This document shows positions 27,745-38,675 of a stretch of 64,000 bases of DNA, one piece after another (position 1 is the first letter of the stretch; every line of letters begins with the position of its first letter). Location of the stretch: positions 32,070 to 96,069 of the forward strand of contig NZ_CALUYL010000008.1 in NCBI RefSeq assembly GCF_944324995.1, in the 5' to 3' direction. The notes below the pieces were generated by a model. It saw nothing but the letters and a program-made list of their open reading frames with translations. It had not been told where the DNA came from and did no database searches. The position numbers and the translations under genes are program-made. The DNA is from an uncultured Mailhella sp. Its GTDB lineage: Bacteria > Desulfobacterota > Desulfovibrionia > Desulfovibrionales > Desulfovibrionaceae.

Positions 27745-29217
27745 TTAGAAGAGCATCGAGCCCATGATGGTGATGACGGCACTCATCAGTATCCAGGAGA
27801 GCAGGATGACGATGGGAGAGGACTTCCAGATGCTCTTGGTGCTGGCCCATTCGTTGCCGTGCAGCAGTGCGGCGCTGGAGCTCGCGGCAGGAGTGAGGAA
27901 GGCCAGATGCACGCCCATGACCACCATGATGACCGGCAGTTCGGGGCCGACGCCGAGGTTGGTGCAGTAGCTGAAGATGATGGGCATGAGGGCCACGCCC
28001 ACGGCGCCGTTGTTGATGAACTGGGTGAGGATGGTAGCCAGGAGGCCCATGCAGAGGGAGAAGAACAGCGGGGAACCGGATCCGAACAGAGGTTCGAGCA
28101 CGGCCATCAGGAAGGGAGTGATGCCGCTGGCGGGGTTGGCCATGGCGCCGGAGAGGGGCTGGACCATGGCGAGGATGAAGATGATGCCCCAGGCCACGCC
28201 GTCATCGACCATGGCCTTGAAGCGGAGCAGCGGCTTGCCGTTGACCTTGATGAAGCACATGAGGCCGACGAGGAACATGCATATGCCGGTGTTGCCGATG
28301 CTCTTGAGGAACTTGACCACGGCGAGATCCTTGGGCAGGAAGGCCGGGATGAGCAGCAGGGCCACGAGGGCGAAGAGGAAGCCGAGCACGGCCTTCTGCA
28401 CGCCGGAGAGGGAGAGGCTCTGATCCTTGTCGAGCTTGCTGGCGTCGAGGTCGGCGAGCTTGCTCACGTCGGGACGGAAGATGTACTTGCCGATGAGCAG
28501 GAAGAGCAGGGAGCAGAGCGCGCAGGCGACGATGGCTATGAACATGTACTTGGCGTAGTCGATGTGCGTGCCGGACATGGTTTCATAGGCGCTCATGACG
28601 GTGAGGGCGGCCTGCTTGAAGGGAATGATGGCCATGCCCACCTGAGCGGCGTACACGATGCCGAAGACCATCATGGTAGGATAGCCGTCGCCCTTCTTGT
28701 ATCCGCACACTTCGCACACGCCGTACAGGATGCTCCAGCCGATGACCGCGGCGGGAGAGGCGCTGGTGAGGCCGCCGAGCAGCATGATGGAGGCGAGGAA
28801 GGTGTAGGTGAACAGCCAGGGTTTGCCGGCCACGGCCTTGCGGGTGATGAACCACAGCGAGATGAACTTGGAGAGGCCGTAGTAGTTGATGGTGGCGCAG
28901 AACACGAAGATGAAGAACATCATGACGACGATGGGGTCGCCGAAGCTCTTGTTGAGCAGCATGCCGGGCTTCATGCCGCCGACGAGCATGAGCGCGAGCA
29001 GACCGGCGATGCTGGGCCAGATGATGTCGATGAAGATCCAGCCGTAGAGCACGCCGAGGAAGATGCCGATGAGGTTCATGCCCAGCGGAGTGAGCGGTTC
29101 AACGGGGGCAAGCTGCCCGACGCCGAACATGATGACGAGGCAGATGATGGTATGTACGAAGTACATGACGTTCAGTTTTTTGGGAGCAGCGGGAGCAGTG
29201 CTGGTGGTAGCAGCCAT
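27745..29217 (-). CDS. SLC13/DASS-family anion transporter (module 2)
   Basis: 490 aa, about twelve membrane segments, starting MAATTSTAPAAPKKLNVMYF. DASS-like features include a SNP-type hairpin motif (TSASPAAVIGWSILYG) and a second LTPAASSSAALLHGNEW near the C-terminus. Its sequence is not close to the module 1 transporter, so the two probably carry different anions. It starts 29 nt after the stop of the module 2 flavoprotein and shares its transcript. Substrate unknown. Confidence 0.85.
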   Translation of the reverse strand: MAATTSTAPAAPKKLNVMYFVHTIICLVIMFGVGQLAPVEPLTPLGMNLIGIFLGVLYGWIFIDIIWPSIAGLLALMLVGGMKPGMLLNKSFGDPIVVMMFFIFVFCATINYYGLSKFISLWFITRKAVAGKPWLFTYTFLASIMLLGGLTSASPAAVIGWSILYGVCEVCGYKKGDGYPTMMVFGIVYAAQVGMAIIPFKQAALTVMSAYETMSGTHIDYAKYMFIAIVACALCSLLFLLIGKYIFRPDVSKLADLDASKLDKDQSLSLSGVQKAVLGFLFALVALLLIPAFLPKDLAVVKFLKSIGNTGICMFLVGLMCFIKVNGKPLLRFKAMVDDGVAWGIIFILAMVQPLSGAMANPASGITPFLMAVLEPLFGSGSPLFFSLCMGLLATILTQFINNGAVGVALMPIIFSYCTNLGVGPELPVIMVVMGVHLAFLTPAASSSAALLHGNEWASTKSIWKSSPIVILLSWILMSAVITIMGSMLF

Positions 29218-29246
29218 GGTAAGGTTCTCCTGGTGGAAACGGAGTA

Positions 29247-30971
29247 TTAGTGTTCTTCCGACACGAAGCGGAAATTGTCCTGATAGTACCGGGTGATGGG
29301 ATGGCGATAGCGTTCGAGGGGAACGCGCTTTCTGCTGAAGGCCATCTTTCCGTCGTCACCGCGCTGAATGAGAATCCAGGCGAGGCCGTCTTCGGCGCGA
29401 TGGGGGTAGTCCTCGCGGAAATGTCCGGCGCGGGATTCGCGGCGTTCCAGCGAGGCGCGCAGGTACAGTTCGCTCACGAGGGCCATGCCGCGCACTTCGC
29501 GCAGCTTGAGCAGGTAGTGCGGATCGGCGGCGGCCATGTTCGGCACTTCCTCTTCGCGGATGCGCGTAATTTCGTCGAGCGCGCGCGTGAGGGAGGCTTC
29601 GGTCTTCAGGATGGAGACGTCGTAGGGGAACATGGCAGTCTGAATCTTTCTCAGCACGTCGTGGGGGGCGAGGCCTTCGCGTCCGAGCGGCGCATAGACG
29701 GCTTCGGCGAGGGCGTCGATGTCTTCATCCACGGCGTCGTCTTCCACGGGGGCGGCGGAGGCGAGGAATTCGGCCGCGCCTTCACCGGCGAGATGACCGG
29801 TGACGGACGTGCTCATGAGCGCGAATCCGCCGGCGTACACGCCGGGTTCGGTGCTTCTGGCCGTGCCGGCGGCGAACAGACCTTCAAGGTTGGTGGTGCC
29901 CTTGATGCCGGCTTCCATGCCGCCGTAGGAAATGGTCATCTGCGGCAGCCATTCGGTGTTGTCGCGGAACAGATCCATGCCGAGCTTGCAGAGCTTCTCA
30001 TAGTTCATGAGCTGCCAGCCGTTCTGGGGCTTGAGCAGGATCAGATCGTCGGGATTGATGCGGCTGATGTCGAAATAGATGGGGCCGCGTCCGGCGCGTA
30101 TCTCCATGGCCATGGCTATGGTGATGAAATGCGGGTCGGTATTCACGCCGAGCACGGGGGAATACTTTTCCATGAAGGGCTCGCCCTTGGCGTTGACGAA
30201 GCGCGCGCCCAGGGGAATGAGCTTGGTCTGTCCTTCCCAGCCGAAGTAACGGGGCATGTTCCACACGCGGCTGAACTCGAAGTCCTTGAGCCTTGCGCCG
30301 GCGTTCCACACCATTTCCACGCCTTCGCCGGTGGGGGTGTTCTTGCCGTAGGAGGTTTTCCAGCCGCCCACGCCCGTGGCCGCAATGACGACCTGCGCGC
30401 GGAAACGGTAGAAGTCGCCGTTTATGGAATCGAAGCCCACGGCGCCGACCACGCGGCCGTTCTTCTTCAGAAGATCGGTCACCACGATGCGGCCGAGGCT
30501 GGTCAGATTGGTCTTGCGGAGCTGGCGAACAAGGCTGCGCACCATGTCTTCGCCGCCGCGGCCCACAAGCTTGGCAGGATACAGCTTGACGTGCGGCAGG
30601 CCGCGCTGCGGAATGCTCTTGAGCGTGCCGTCTTCCTTGCGGAAGAATTCACAGCCGTAGCGCTGATAGTCTTCGAGGCGTTCATGGGAGCGGCGGAGAA
30701 TTTCTTCTATCTGCTCCTGATCGCAGAGGCCGTCGAAGTAGTAGATGAAGTCTTCGAGCCAGGCGTCGAGGTCGTCGCCGGGCATGACGGCGTCGAAGTC
30801 GCCGCCGGCCATGGACATGAGTCCGCCCCATTCCCTGGGGCCCTTGTCCACGATGACGACCTTCTTTTCAGGCATGAGTTCGGTGAAGCGCTTGGCGGCC
30901 CACAGGCCCGCGGAGCCTCCGCCGATGATGAGCAGGTCGCTTTCCACGACATGAGTAGTTCTGCTAGGCAT
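29247..30971 (-). CDS. AprA/FrdA-like FAD flavoprotein (module 2)
   Basis: 574 aa; the start at 30971 has AAGGAGG upstream and overlaps the ferredoxin stop by 8 nt, so the two are co-translated. FAD motif DLLIIGGGSAGLWAAKRF near residue 15, then VIVDKGPREWGGLMSMAGGD, where the usual SG is replaced by WGGLMSMAGGD; second FAD motif GLFAAGTARSTEPGVYAGG near residue 385. Helical C-terminal domain with conserved R/E pairs. Electrons should come from or go to the co-translated ferredoxin, and the substrate is presumably the anion imported by the next gene. Confidence 0.85.
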   Translation of the reverse strand: MPSRTTHVVESDLLIIGGGSAGLWAAKRFTELMPEKKVVIVDKGPREWGGLMSMAGGDFDAVMPGDDLDAWLEDFIYYFDGLCDQEQIEEILRRSHERLEDYQRYGCEFFRKEDGTLKSIPQRGLPHVKLYPAKLVGRGGEDMVRSLVRQLRKTNLTSLGRIVVTDLLKKNGRVVGAVGFDSINGDFYRFRAQVVIAATGVGGWKTSYGKNTPTGEGVEMVWNAGARLKDFEFSRVWNMPRYFGWEGQTKLIPLGARFVNAKGEPFMEKYSPVLGVNTDPHFITIAMAMEIRAGRGPIYFDISRINPDDLILLKPQNGWQLMNYEKLCKLGMDLFRDNTEWLPQMTISYGGMEAGIKGTTNLEGLFAAGTARSTEPGVYAGGFALMSTSVTGHLAGEGAAEFLASAAPVEDDAVDEDIDALAEAVYAPLGREGLAPHDVLRKIQTAMFPYDVSILKTEASLTRALDEITRIREEEVPNMAAADPHYLLKLREVRGMALVSELYLRASLERRESRAGHFREDYPHRAEDGLAWILIQRGDDGKMAFSRKRVPLERYRHPITRYYQDNFRFVSEEH

Positions 30972-31242
30972 GATAGACCTCCTTGTCTCTGAGGTCGTTG
31001 CCTTCCACGGCTTCGTACCGGGGGCCCGGAAAGACCGGGGGCAGCTTCTCCTTGAACGGATGAACAAAGATGGCTCCGGCGGGGCAAAGTCTTTCACAGA
31101 CGAAACAGGTCATGCAGTCGTCGGGATACGCGATGAACGCCTTTCCCTGCTCGTTGAGACGAATGGTGTCCAGAGGGCACTTCTGCACGCATACGCCGCA
31201 GCCGACACACTTAGCGTCGTCGATATGCTGTATCATTGCCAT
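30964..31242 (-). CDS. AprB-like [4Fe-4S] ferredoxin (module 2)
   Basis: 92 aa; the first ATG of ATGGCAATG (31242) is preceded by GAGGA. Cluster motifs CVGCGVCVQKCP and CMTCFVCERLCPAGAIFVHP. Short C-terminal tail ending in KEVYHA. It is the first gene of module 2 and overlaps the flavoprotein start. Confidence 0.9.
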   Translation of the reverse strand: MAMIQHIDDAKCVGCGVCVQKCPLDTIRLNEQGKAFIAYPDDCMTCFVCERLCPAGAIFVHPFKEKLPPVFPGPRYEAVEGNDLRDKEVYHA

Positions 31243-31421
31243 CGTCCTCGCCAGACGTCCGCCCCCCGGCGGCGCGCCTGGAAAGTTCACGGTGAAAAAG
31301 AGAACATCCGGAAATTCCGTCATATTCCGGATGAAAAACCTTTGGCCTTGCGTCTCCGGGGTCTTCCGTCCCCATGGAAAAGGCTTTGCGCCGCCCCGGA
31401 TGCGCAGAATACGCACTTAAG

Positions 31422-31438
31422 TTGATAGAAAAATCACA
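31422..31438. promoter_or_regulatory. Additional LysR-like half-site pair
   Basis: TTGATAGAAAAATCACA: TGAT...ATCA arrangement like the palindrome in the neighbouring 43-nt element, between that element and the module 2 start. Confidence 0.4.
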
Positions 31439-31453
31439 TTTTAACCATCGGAA

Positions 31454-31496
31454 GTCAAATCGATAATTTTTTATTTTCGTTTGATAAAATCACACA
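31454..31496. promoter_or_regulatory. Shared LysR-type operator element, module 2
   Basis: GTCAAATCGA, a 15-nt AT-rich spacer, then GTTTGATAAAATCACACA. The same halves and the same spacing occur at 35446-35488 next to the LysR gene. TCAAA/TTTGA and TGAT-N3-ATCA are inverted repeats, and the latter fits the T-N11-A LysR motif. Confidence 0.7.
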
Positions 31497-31767
31497 CCTT
31501 TGCACGGCGTTGCACGAGCGGCAGAAACAGATGTCGACAATCTCGGAAAACGATCGCATTTCAAAAATTTTTTATAATAAAATAAATAAGATACTGAATA
31601 ATGCCAAAGAAGGCGCTTTAGGATCCGCACCAGCGCCGCATCGGCTTGAACCAGGCGTTCAGTGCAGAGAAAAAACGCGCAAGCAAAAGGGAAAACGTAT
31701 GAAAAAACGAAGGGTTTCCAAGAAATACGCTCTATTTGTTCTTTTTATAACAAGAAAATGACAAAGA
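31497..31767. other. Intergenic region upstream of module 2 and downstream of module 3
   Basis: No supported gene. Contains TGCACG-N4-TGCACG at 31501-31516, an AT-rich stretch around 31556-31600, and an AAAAACGC fragment of the dispersed repeat family. Confidence 0.5.
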
Positions 31768-31768
31768 A

Positions 31769-31799
31769 GCGCCCTGTCCTGGGGAGTAGGACAGGGCGC
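31769..31799. terminator. Hairpin after module 3
   Basis: GCGCCCTGTCCT / AGGACAGGGCGC perfect 12-bp stem with a 7-nt loop, 29 nt after the stop of the GltD-like gene. Minus-strand sequence beyond it is T-rich but interrupted. Confidence 0.7.
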
Positions 31800-31827
31800 C
31801 GTTTGCTTGTTCAGCTTGCCGAGGCTC

Positions 31828-33519
31828 TTACACCTGCATGCGCAGCGGGAAGCGGAAGCCTATGGCGCCGGTGGGGCAGCTCGTGCGGCAGTTGGCGCAG
31901 TGCCAGCATTCGTCGCCGTGAGCCACTTCGGGGCGGTCGAGGCCGTTCTCGAGGTGCTTGAGTTCGAGCACGTAGCCGGGGCAGTCGTCCACGCAGGTGC
32001 CGCAGCCCTTGCAGTGTCCGCAGTGCATGCAGCGGGCGGCTTCGAGCTGGGCCTGTTCGGCGGTGTAGCCGGCGTTGTTTTCGGTGAAGTCCATGTGGTT
32101 GGTGCAGGCCTGTTTCTGAGGTTCGGTCTTCTCGTACTGGAGAATGCCGTAGATCTCTTCCATGGGCACCACGTAGGGTTCCTTGGTTCCGGCGAGATCG
32201 TCGCGGGCAACGATGGTGTTGTCGTCGCCGATGGCGTACACGCGGGAATTTTCACCGGTCAGGTAGGCATGCACGCCGAAGGCGGCGCGACGGCCGTTGC
32301 CGATGGCGGCAGCAATGGAAGCGGGGCCGGAAGCCACGTCGCCGGCGGCAAAGATGCCTTCCACGGAGCTGGCCTGCTTGCCGTCCACCACGATCCAGTT
32401 GCGGGGGGTGAGGTTGACGCCGGCTTCGGCCATGAAGTCGAGGTCGGTCTTCATGCCCACGGCGAAGATCACGGTGTCGCAGTCGAGGGTGTGTTCGCCG
32501 CCTTCCACGGGCACCAGGGTCAGATGGCCCTTTTCGTCGAAGCGGCATTCCTTCACTTCAAAGTAGTCCACACCGGCGGTCTTGCCGTCCTTGGTGCGGA
32601 TGGCGGACATGGTGCAGGAATTGTGGATCTGGATGCCTTCTTCGGCGGCCTGTTCGAGGTCTTCGGCGGGAGCGCGCATTTCACCGGCCTTTTCGAGGCA
32701 GACGACATGCACTTCTTCAGCGCCGAGGCGACGGGCCACGAAGGCCGCGTCGAAGCCGACGCCGCCGCCGCCCATGACGACCACGCGCTTGCCCACTTCG
32801 GGGCGCAGGCCGAGGGACGCGGCACGGAGGAATTCAACGGCCTTCACCGCGGTTTCGCAGCCGGGGATGGGCAGGCTGTTTTCCTTGGGGGTGCCGGTGG
32901 TGACGATGACGGCGTCATGCGCGGCGCGCACGTCGGCGAAGGAGATGTCGCGGCCGACCACGGTGTTGACGCGGGCGCGCACGCCGACTTCGAGGATCCA
33001 GCCGATTTCGCGGTCAACGACGTCGCGGGGCAGACGGAAGTCCGGCACGCCGTAGCGGGTCATGCCGCCGAGCACGGGGTTGGCCTCGTACACGGTGACG
33101 TCATGGCCGAGCAGGGCGAGGAAGTACGCGGCGGTGAGGCCGGCGGGGCCGCCGCCGATGATGCCGACGCTCTTGCCCGTGGCGGGACGGCGCTTGAACA
33201 GCGCGGAGCCGTAGGGGGCGTAGTCGAACACGGCGCGTTCAAGGGCGCGGGTGTTCACGCAGGCGTCGTATCCGGCGCGGTTGCAGTTGGACTGGCAGAA
33301 GTGGGGGCAGACGCGGCCGGTGACGCCGGGGAAGGGGTTTTTGGCGCGCAGGTAGCGCAGGGCTTCACCGAATTCGCCCTTTTCCACAAGCGCCTGCATC
33401 TTCTGGATGGAATTGCCTGCGGGGCAGAAATGCTCGCACGGCGAGGTGCGGAACTGCTCCTTGAGGCTGTCGCCCATGACTATGGGCAGGGTGATTTCAC
33501 GACTATATCTAGGCGGCAT
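31828..33519 (-). CDS. GltD-like FAD/NAD(P) oxidoreductase with C-terminal ferredoxin domain (module 3)
   Basis: 563 aa; start preceded by AAGGAG. N-terminal Fer4_20 cysteine cluster (SPCEHFCPAGNSI ... GRVCPHFCQSNCNR); FAD site VGIIGGGPAGLTAAYFLALLG; NAD(P)-binding site VVVMGGGGVGFDAAFVARRLG; second FAD motif GIFAAGDVASGPASIAAAIG; then a C-terminal two-cluster ferredoxin (CMHCGHCKGCGTCVDDCP; CWHCANCRTSCPTGAI). This is the glutamate-synthase-beta/NfnB-type electron-transfer scaffold. It follows the module 3 flavoprotein by 129 bp and probably links NAD(P)H to that enzyme, replacing the small ferredoxin of modules 1 and 2. Confidence 0.85.
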   Translation of the reverse strand: MPPRYSREITLPIVMGDSLKEQFRTSPCEHFCPAGNSIQKMQALVEKGEFGEALRYLRAKNPFPGVTGRVCPHFCQSNCNRAGYDACVNTRALERAVFDYAPYGSALFKRRPATGKSVGIIGGGPAGLTAAYFLALLGHDVTVYEANPVLGGMTRYGVPDFRLPRDVVDREIGWILEVGVRARVNTVVGRDISFADVRAAHDAVIVTTGTPKENSLPIPGCETAVKAVEFLRAASLGLRPEVGKRVVVMGGGGVGFDAAFVARRLGAEEVHVVCLEKAGEMRAPAEDLEQAAEEGIQIHNSCTMSAIRTKDGKTAGVDYFEVKECRFDEKGHLTLVPVEGGEHTLDCDTVIFAVGMKTDLDFMAEAGVNLTPRNWIVVDGKQASSVEGIFAAGDVASGPASIAAAIGNGRRAAFGVHAYLTGENSRVYAIGDDNTIVARDDLAGTKEPYVVPMEEIYGILQYEKTEPQKQACTNHMDFTENNAGYTAEQAQLEAARCMHCGHCKGCGTCVDDCPGYVLELKHLENGLDRPEVAHGDECWHCANCRTSCPTGAIGFRFPLRMQV

Positions 33520-33648
33520 GATAATACTCCTTGAGTGACTGATCCGCTCCCGGAGAACCGGGAGGGGGGCGTCGGAACGCTGCGCCGACGCCGGGAAACC
33601 GTCGCGGGGCGTTGCCGCCCCGGCGGACAGTTTCAGACGGAAAGGGCT

Positions 33649-35316
33649 CTACAGAAGAGGGGCCTTGCCCCAATGGTACTCGGTGCCGTTCTTGCCCTTG
33701 AGGAGAAGCAGGGGCTTCGCCATGTCGGGATTGAGATTGGGGTAATCGGTAATCTTGTACACGCAGCGGCCCGTTTCCTTGCGTTCCATGGTGGCCTTGA
33801 TGGCCAGTTCGCACACCTTGAGAACTTCGCACGATTCATGGCAGCGCATGAGGTCGCGCAGGGTGTCGGCGTGGAGCTGAGGAATCTGTTCTTCAAGGAA
33901 GGTGATCTTTTCCAGAGCGCGTTCCATGCCGGCCATGGAGCGACGGAAGCCCATGTAGTACATCATGACGTTGCGGGCGGCCTCTTCCAGTTCCTGATAG
34001 GTGAGTTCCTGATCGTTGCCGAGCGGGGCAAAGATGCTGGACTTCACCTTGGCGGCGAGATCTTCGTCGATCTTGCCGGCTTCGGACATGCCGGAAGCCT
34101 TCATGGCGGCCTGACGGCCGGCTTCGAAGCCGCCGCACATGGCGCCGGAGCAGTACAGGAAGATGCTGCCGCAGTACAGGCCGGGCACGGTGGTCTCAAA
34201 GTTGTCGTTCACCGCGATGGTGCCGCCGAAGATGAGTTCGCCGATTTCCACTTCCAGCAGCTTGTGCTGGAAGTCGGTGCCGGTGCAGTCTGCCCAGTCG
34301 CCGAAGGTGGCCTTGTCGCCGGGCATGAGGATGTACTGCAGTTCATGCACGACTTCGGGGTCGACATGACGCATGTCCATGTAGAAAGGCGGGCCATTGC
34401 CCTCGAGCTGTTCCTGGTAGGTGCCCTGAATCTGGTTGTTGCGCACGCCGTTTTCCCACATGGGGTCGTACTTGCCCATGAAGCGTTCGCCGATGGCGCT
34501 GATTTCGTGAGCGCCCGAGCTGTTGATGCCGTTCATGCCGGGGCAGCCGTAGCCCTTGGGCTCCATGGTGGCGCGCTGATAGGTGTCGAGTTCGGTGACG
34601 GCGGCGCCGGCGTCATAGCCGAGCACCACGCCCGCACCCGTGTTGTAGGGGTACATCCACACGTTGTAGGGGTTGTGCGTGGAGTTGTTGTAGCCGCGGG
34701 TGGAAGAGCGGCCCTGAGCGGACACCACGGTCTTGGCGCGGATGATGACGTACTCGCCGGTGGACACGTTCCAGCCGATGGCGCCGCAGGCCTTGCCTCC
34801 GTCGGTAAGGATCTTCATGGCCATGATGCGGTCAAGGACATGGACGCCGGAGTCGCGAACGATGCGTGCCATGACGCGCTTGATGGTCATGCCGTTGGCA
34901 ATGTGAACCCACCACGTGCCGGGCTGACCGAAGCCCTGGGTGCGCTTGTAGGTTCCGTCGGGGTTCTTGCTGAACTGCACGCCGCGGTCTTCGAGGCGCT
35001 TCAGCATGTGGTACATGTGATTGTACCAGCCGTTGACGATCATGGCGGGGGAATAGCCGGTCAGAGGCTTGGAGTAGAACTTCACGAGATCGTCTGCGGT
35101 GTCGAAAGGCGCGCCTTTTTCGTTCAGGACGGCCATGTAGTGGTCGTTGCCGCCACCAATACAGCCAGAACTTTCCAGCTTGCCTTTATCCAGCAGCACG
35201 ACATCCAGACCCTGCTCGCGGGCTCCGAGGGCCGCGCCGCAGCCGGACGCGCCAGAGCCGATGACAAGCACGTCCGTTTCGATCAGCGTGCCAAGCGGAT
35301 GAGTTGAACTTTTCAT
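33649..35316 (-). CDS. AprA/FrdA-like FAD flavoprotein (module 3)
   Basis: 555 aa from 35316 (MKSSTHPLG), with GGAGG upstream. FAD motif DVLVIGSGASGCGAALGARE; VLLDKGKLESSGCIGGGNDHYM; second FAD motif GLYCGSIFLYCSGAMCGGFEAG, where the usual GEAAG-type loop is Cys-rich. The N-terminal DKxxxxSSGxxGGGNDH matches the module 1 pattern. No transporter is adjacent; its partner is the GltD-like gene downstream. Divergent from the LysR gene, with the shared 43-nt element between them, so it is a likely direct target. Confidence 0.85.
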   Translation of the reverse strand: MKSSTHPLGTLIETDVLVIGSGASGCGAALGAREQGLDVVLLDKGKLESSGCIGGGNDHYMAVLNEKGAPFDTADDLVKFYSKPLTGYSPAMIVNGWYNHMYHMLKRLEDRGVQFSKNPDGTYKRTQGFGQPGTWWVHIANGMTIKRVMARIVRDSGVHVLDRIMAMKILTDGGKACGAIGWNVSTGEYVIIRAKTVVSAQGRSSTRGYNNSTHNPYNVWMYPYNTGAGVVLGYDAGAAVTELDTYQRATMEPKGYGCPGMNGINSSGAHEISAIGERFMGKYDPMWENGVRNNQIQGTYQEQLEGNGPPFYMDMRHVDPEVVHELQYILMPGDKATFGDWADCTGTDFQHKLLEVEIGELIFGGTIAVNDNFETTVPGLYCGSIFLYCSGAMCGGFEAGRQAAMKASGMSEAGKIDEDLAAKVKSSIFAPLGNDQELTYQELEEAARNVMMYYMGFRRSMAGMERALEKITFLEEQIPQLHADTLRDLMRCHESCEVLKVCELAIKATMERKETGRCVYKITDYPNLNPDMAKPLLLLKGKNGTEYHWGKAPLL

Positions 35317-35445
35317 GACTCCTCCCTGATTCTGAAAATACATCGGATGGGAAAGAGAGCGCGGCTTCGGGCGGGGACAACGGAATGGGGGCCGCGCCGG
35401 AATCATTCCCGTCGTGTCAATGATTTCACAAAAAAGACTTCTATT

Positions 35446-35488
35446 GTCAAATCGAAAAAAAATTTTTATTGTTTGATAAAATCACACA
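35446..35488. promoter_or_regulatory. Shared LysR-type operator element, module 3
   Basis: GTCAAATCGA, 15-nt AT spacer, GTTTGATAAAATCACACA: the same halves and spacing as at 31454-31496. It lies 40 bp before the LysR start and 130 bp before the flavoprotein start, so it can act on both divergent genes. Confidence 0.75.
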
Positions 35489-35527
35489 TTAACACGACGA
35501 CTTGCTCAAAGTCCGGGGGAAGGTGCC

Positions 35528-36505
35528 ATGATTGAAGAATTGGGAGGCGATTTTTTCCAACATTTACGGGGGTTTTACTTCACCGCCAAAACGGGAAGCA
35601 TACGCAAGGCGGCCCAGCTCATGAATCGGAATCCTTCCACCATCAGCTGGCAGATCAGACAGCTCGAACAGCAATTAGATACAGTGTTGTTCGATAGATA
35701 CATGAAAAGGCTGCGTATTACTCCAGAAGGTGAAAGATTGCTCTCGTGGACCATCTCCACCTTCGAGCTTTTGCGCAGCATGAAGTCCGACATCAGCTCG
35801 CCGTCGGGAATCCTGCGCGGAACGATCACCATTTCCAGTAATTTGCCCTTTTCTGCACGAGCGGTGCGCATCATTGCCGCGTTTCGTCGGGAACACCCTG
35901 AAGTTCGTATTAAAATTCGTCGCGCGCTGCCGTACGAAACCGTGGACGACGTGGTCAGCTCCCGCGTGGATTTCGGCCTGACGGGCGTGACCAGAGAACC
36001 TCCGAACTGCGTTCTTGAGGAGCTTTTCACGTCGCAGCCTCTGCTCATCGCCCGGGAGGACAATGAATTCCATCTGCCCGAGCGCCCCACGGAAGAGGAT
36101 CTCATCCGCCTGCCGTTCATTTCCTTCCTGGCCGAAAACATGGAAGAAGGCGGCGATCCGTACTTCGACACGTCGCTGGCGTCGCTCTCCCAGCCGTTGC
36201 AGACCGTGCTTAGCGTGAACAACTATCATCTCATGCTGCGCTACGTGAAGCAGGGCATGGGCGTGGCCGTGATGGACGAGCTTTGTCTTATGGCCAGCAA
36301 GTACGGCAATCTCGGCGAGGGGCTGCGTTCGTACCCGCTGGACGGCATTCTGCCGCAGGTTCACAACGGCATTCTGCTGCGTCATCACAAGCATCTGAGT
36401 CCGCAGGCCGCCGCGCTCATCGAAAAGATACGCACCGAGCTCAAGGGCGATCTTGGCAGCGTTGAAAAGCAGGTGGCCGCGGAAGCCGCGTACAAGAACG
36501 TGTGA
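35528..36505 (+). CDS. LysR-family transcriptional regulator
   Basis: 325 aa. N-terminal winged helix (FYFTAKTGSIRKAAQLMNRNPSTISWQIRQLEQ; core AKTGSIRKAAQLMN) and a substrate-binding domain of two Rossmann-like lobes (TITISSNLPFSARAVRIIAAFRREHPEVRIKIRR, read as FSARAVRIIAAFRREHPEVR). Effector unknown. It is divergent from the module 3 flavoprotein and next to one copy of the shared 43-nt element; the other copy is about 4 kb away upstream of module 2. The most direct model is that it controls both modules and itself. Confidence 0.9.
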   Translation: MIEELGGDFFQHLRGFYFTAKTGSIRKAAQLMNRNPSTISWQIRQLEQQLDTVLFDRYMKRLRITPEGERLLSWTISTFELLRSMKSDISSPSGILRGTITISSNLPFSARAVRIIAAFRREHPEVRIKIRRALPYETVDDVVSSRVDFGLTGVTREPPNCVLEELFTSQPLLIAREDNEFHLPERPTEEDLIRLPFISFLAENMEEGGDPYFDTSLASLSQPLQTVLSVNNYHLMLRYVKQGMGVAVMDELCLMASKYGNLGEGLRSYPLDGILPQVHNGILLRHHKHLSPQAAALIEKIRTELKGDLGSVEKQVAAEAAYKNV

Positions 36506-36716
36506 AGATTCGGCAGGGCGTTTCTGAGGAAGAACGGCCTGCCGGAGAGCGTTTTTCCGGCAGCGGCCGTGCCCGCGCGTTTTTTCTCCGCGCTTGACCG
36601 GAGGACGGGCAGGCCGTAAGGTTTTCGTGAATTTTTCTGTACCTGACGGGCCCCGTTTCGGGCCTCATGATCTGCCGCGTTCTTTCTGCACGAACGCGGC
36701 CCGGAGCGGATACATT
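36506..36716. other. Intergenic region upstream of dnaX
   Basis: Contains the CTGCCGG / CCGGCAG inverted repeat around 36539-36563 enclosing AGCGTTTTT, which resembles the dispersed repeat family and may also end lysR transcription. No gene seen. Confidence 0.5.
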
Positions 36717-38627
<1,911 letters not shown>

Positions 38628-38675
38628 CACGGCGGCAGAAGGGCTGCGCGCCCCCGCCTTTCAAGGAGACATGGC

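Noticed and set aside
31510..31761. 83-aa plus frame upstream of module 3 terminator
   Set aside because: No Shine-Dalgarno, lysine-rich low-complexity product, overlaps repeat debris.
23751..35316. Reading the flavoprotein modules as the canonical aprBA sulfate-reduction locus
   Set aside because: The flavoproteins are about 100 residues shorter than AprA, the ferredoxins half the length of AprB, and sat/qmo are absent.
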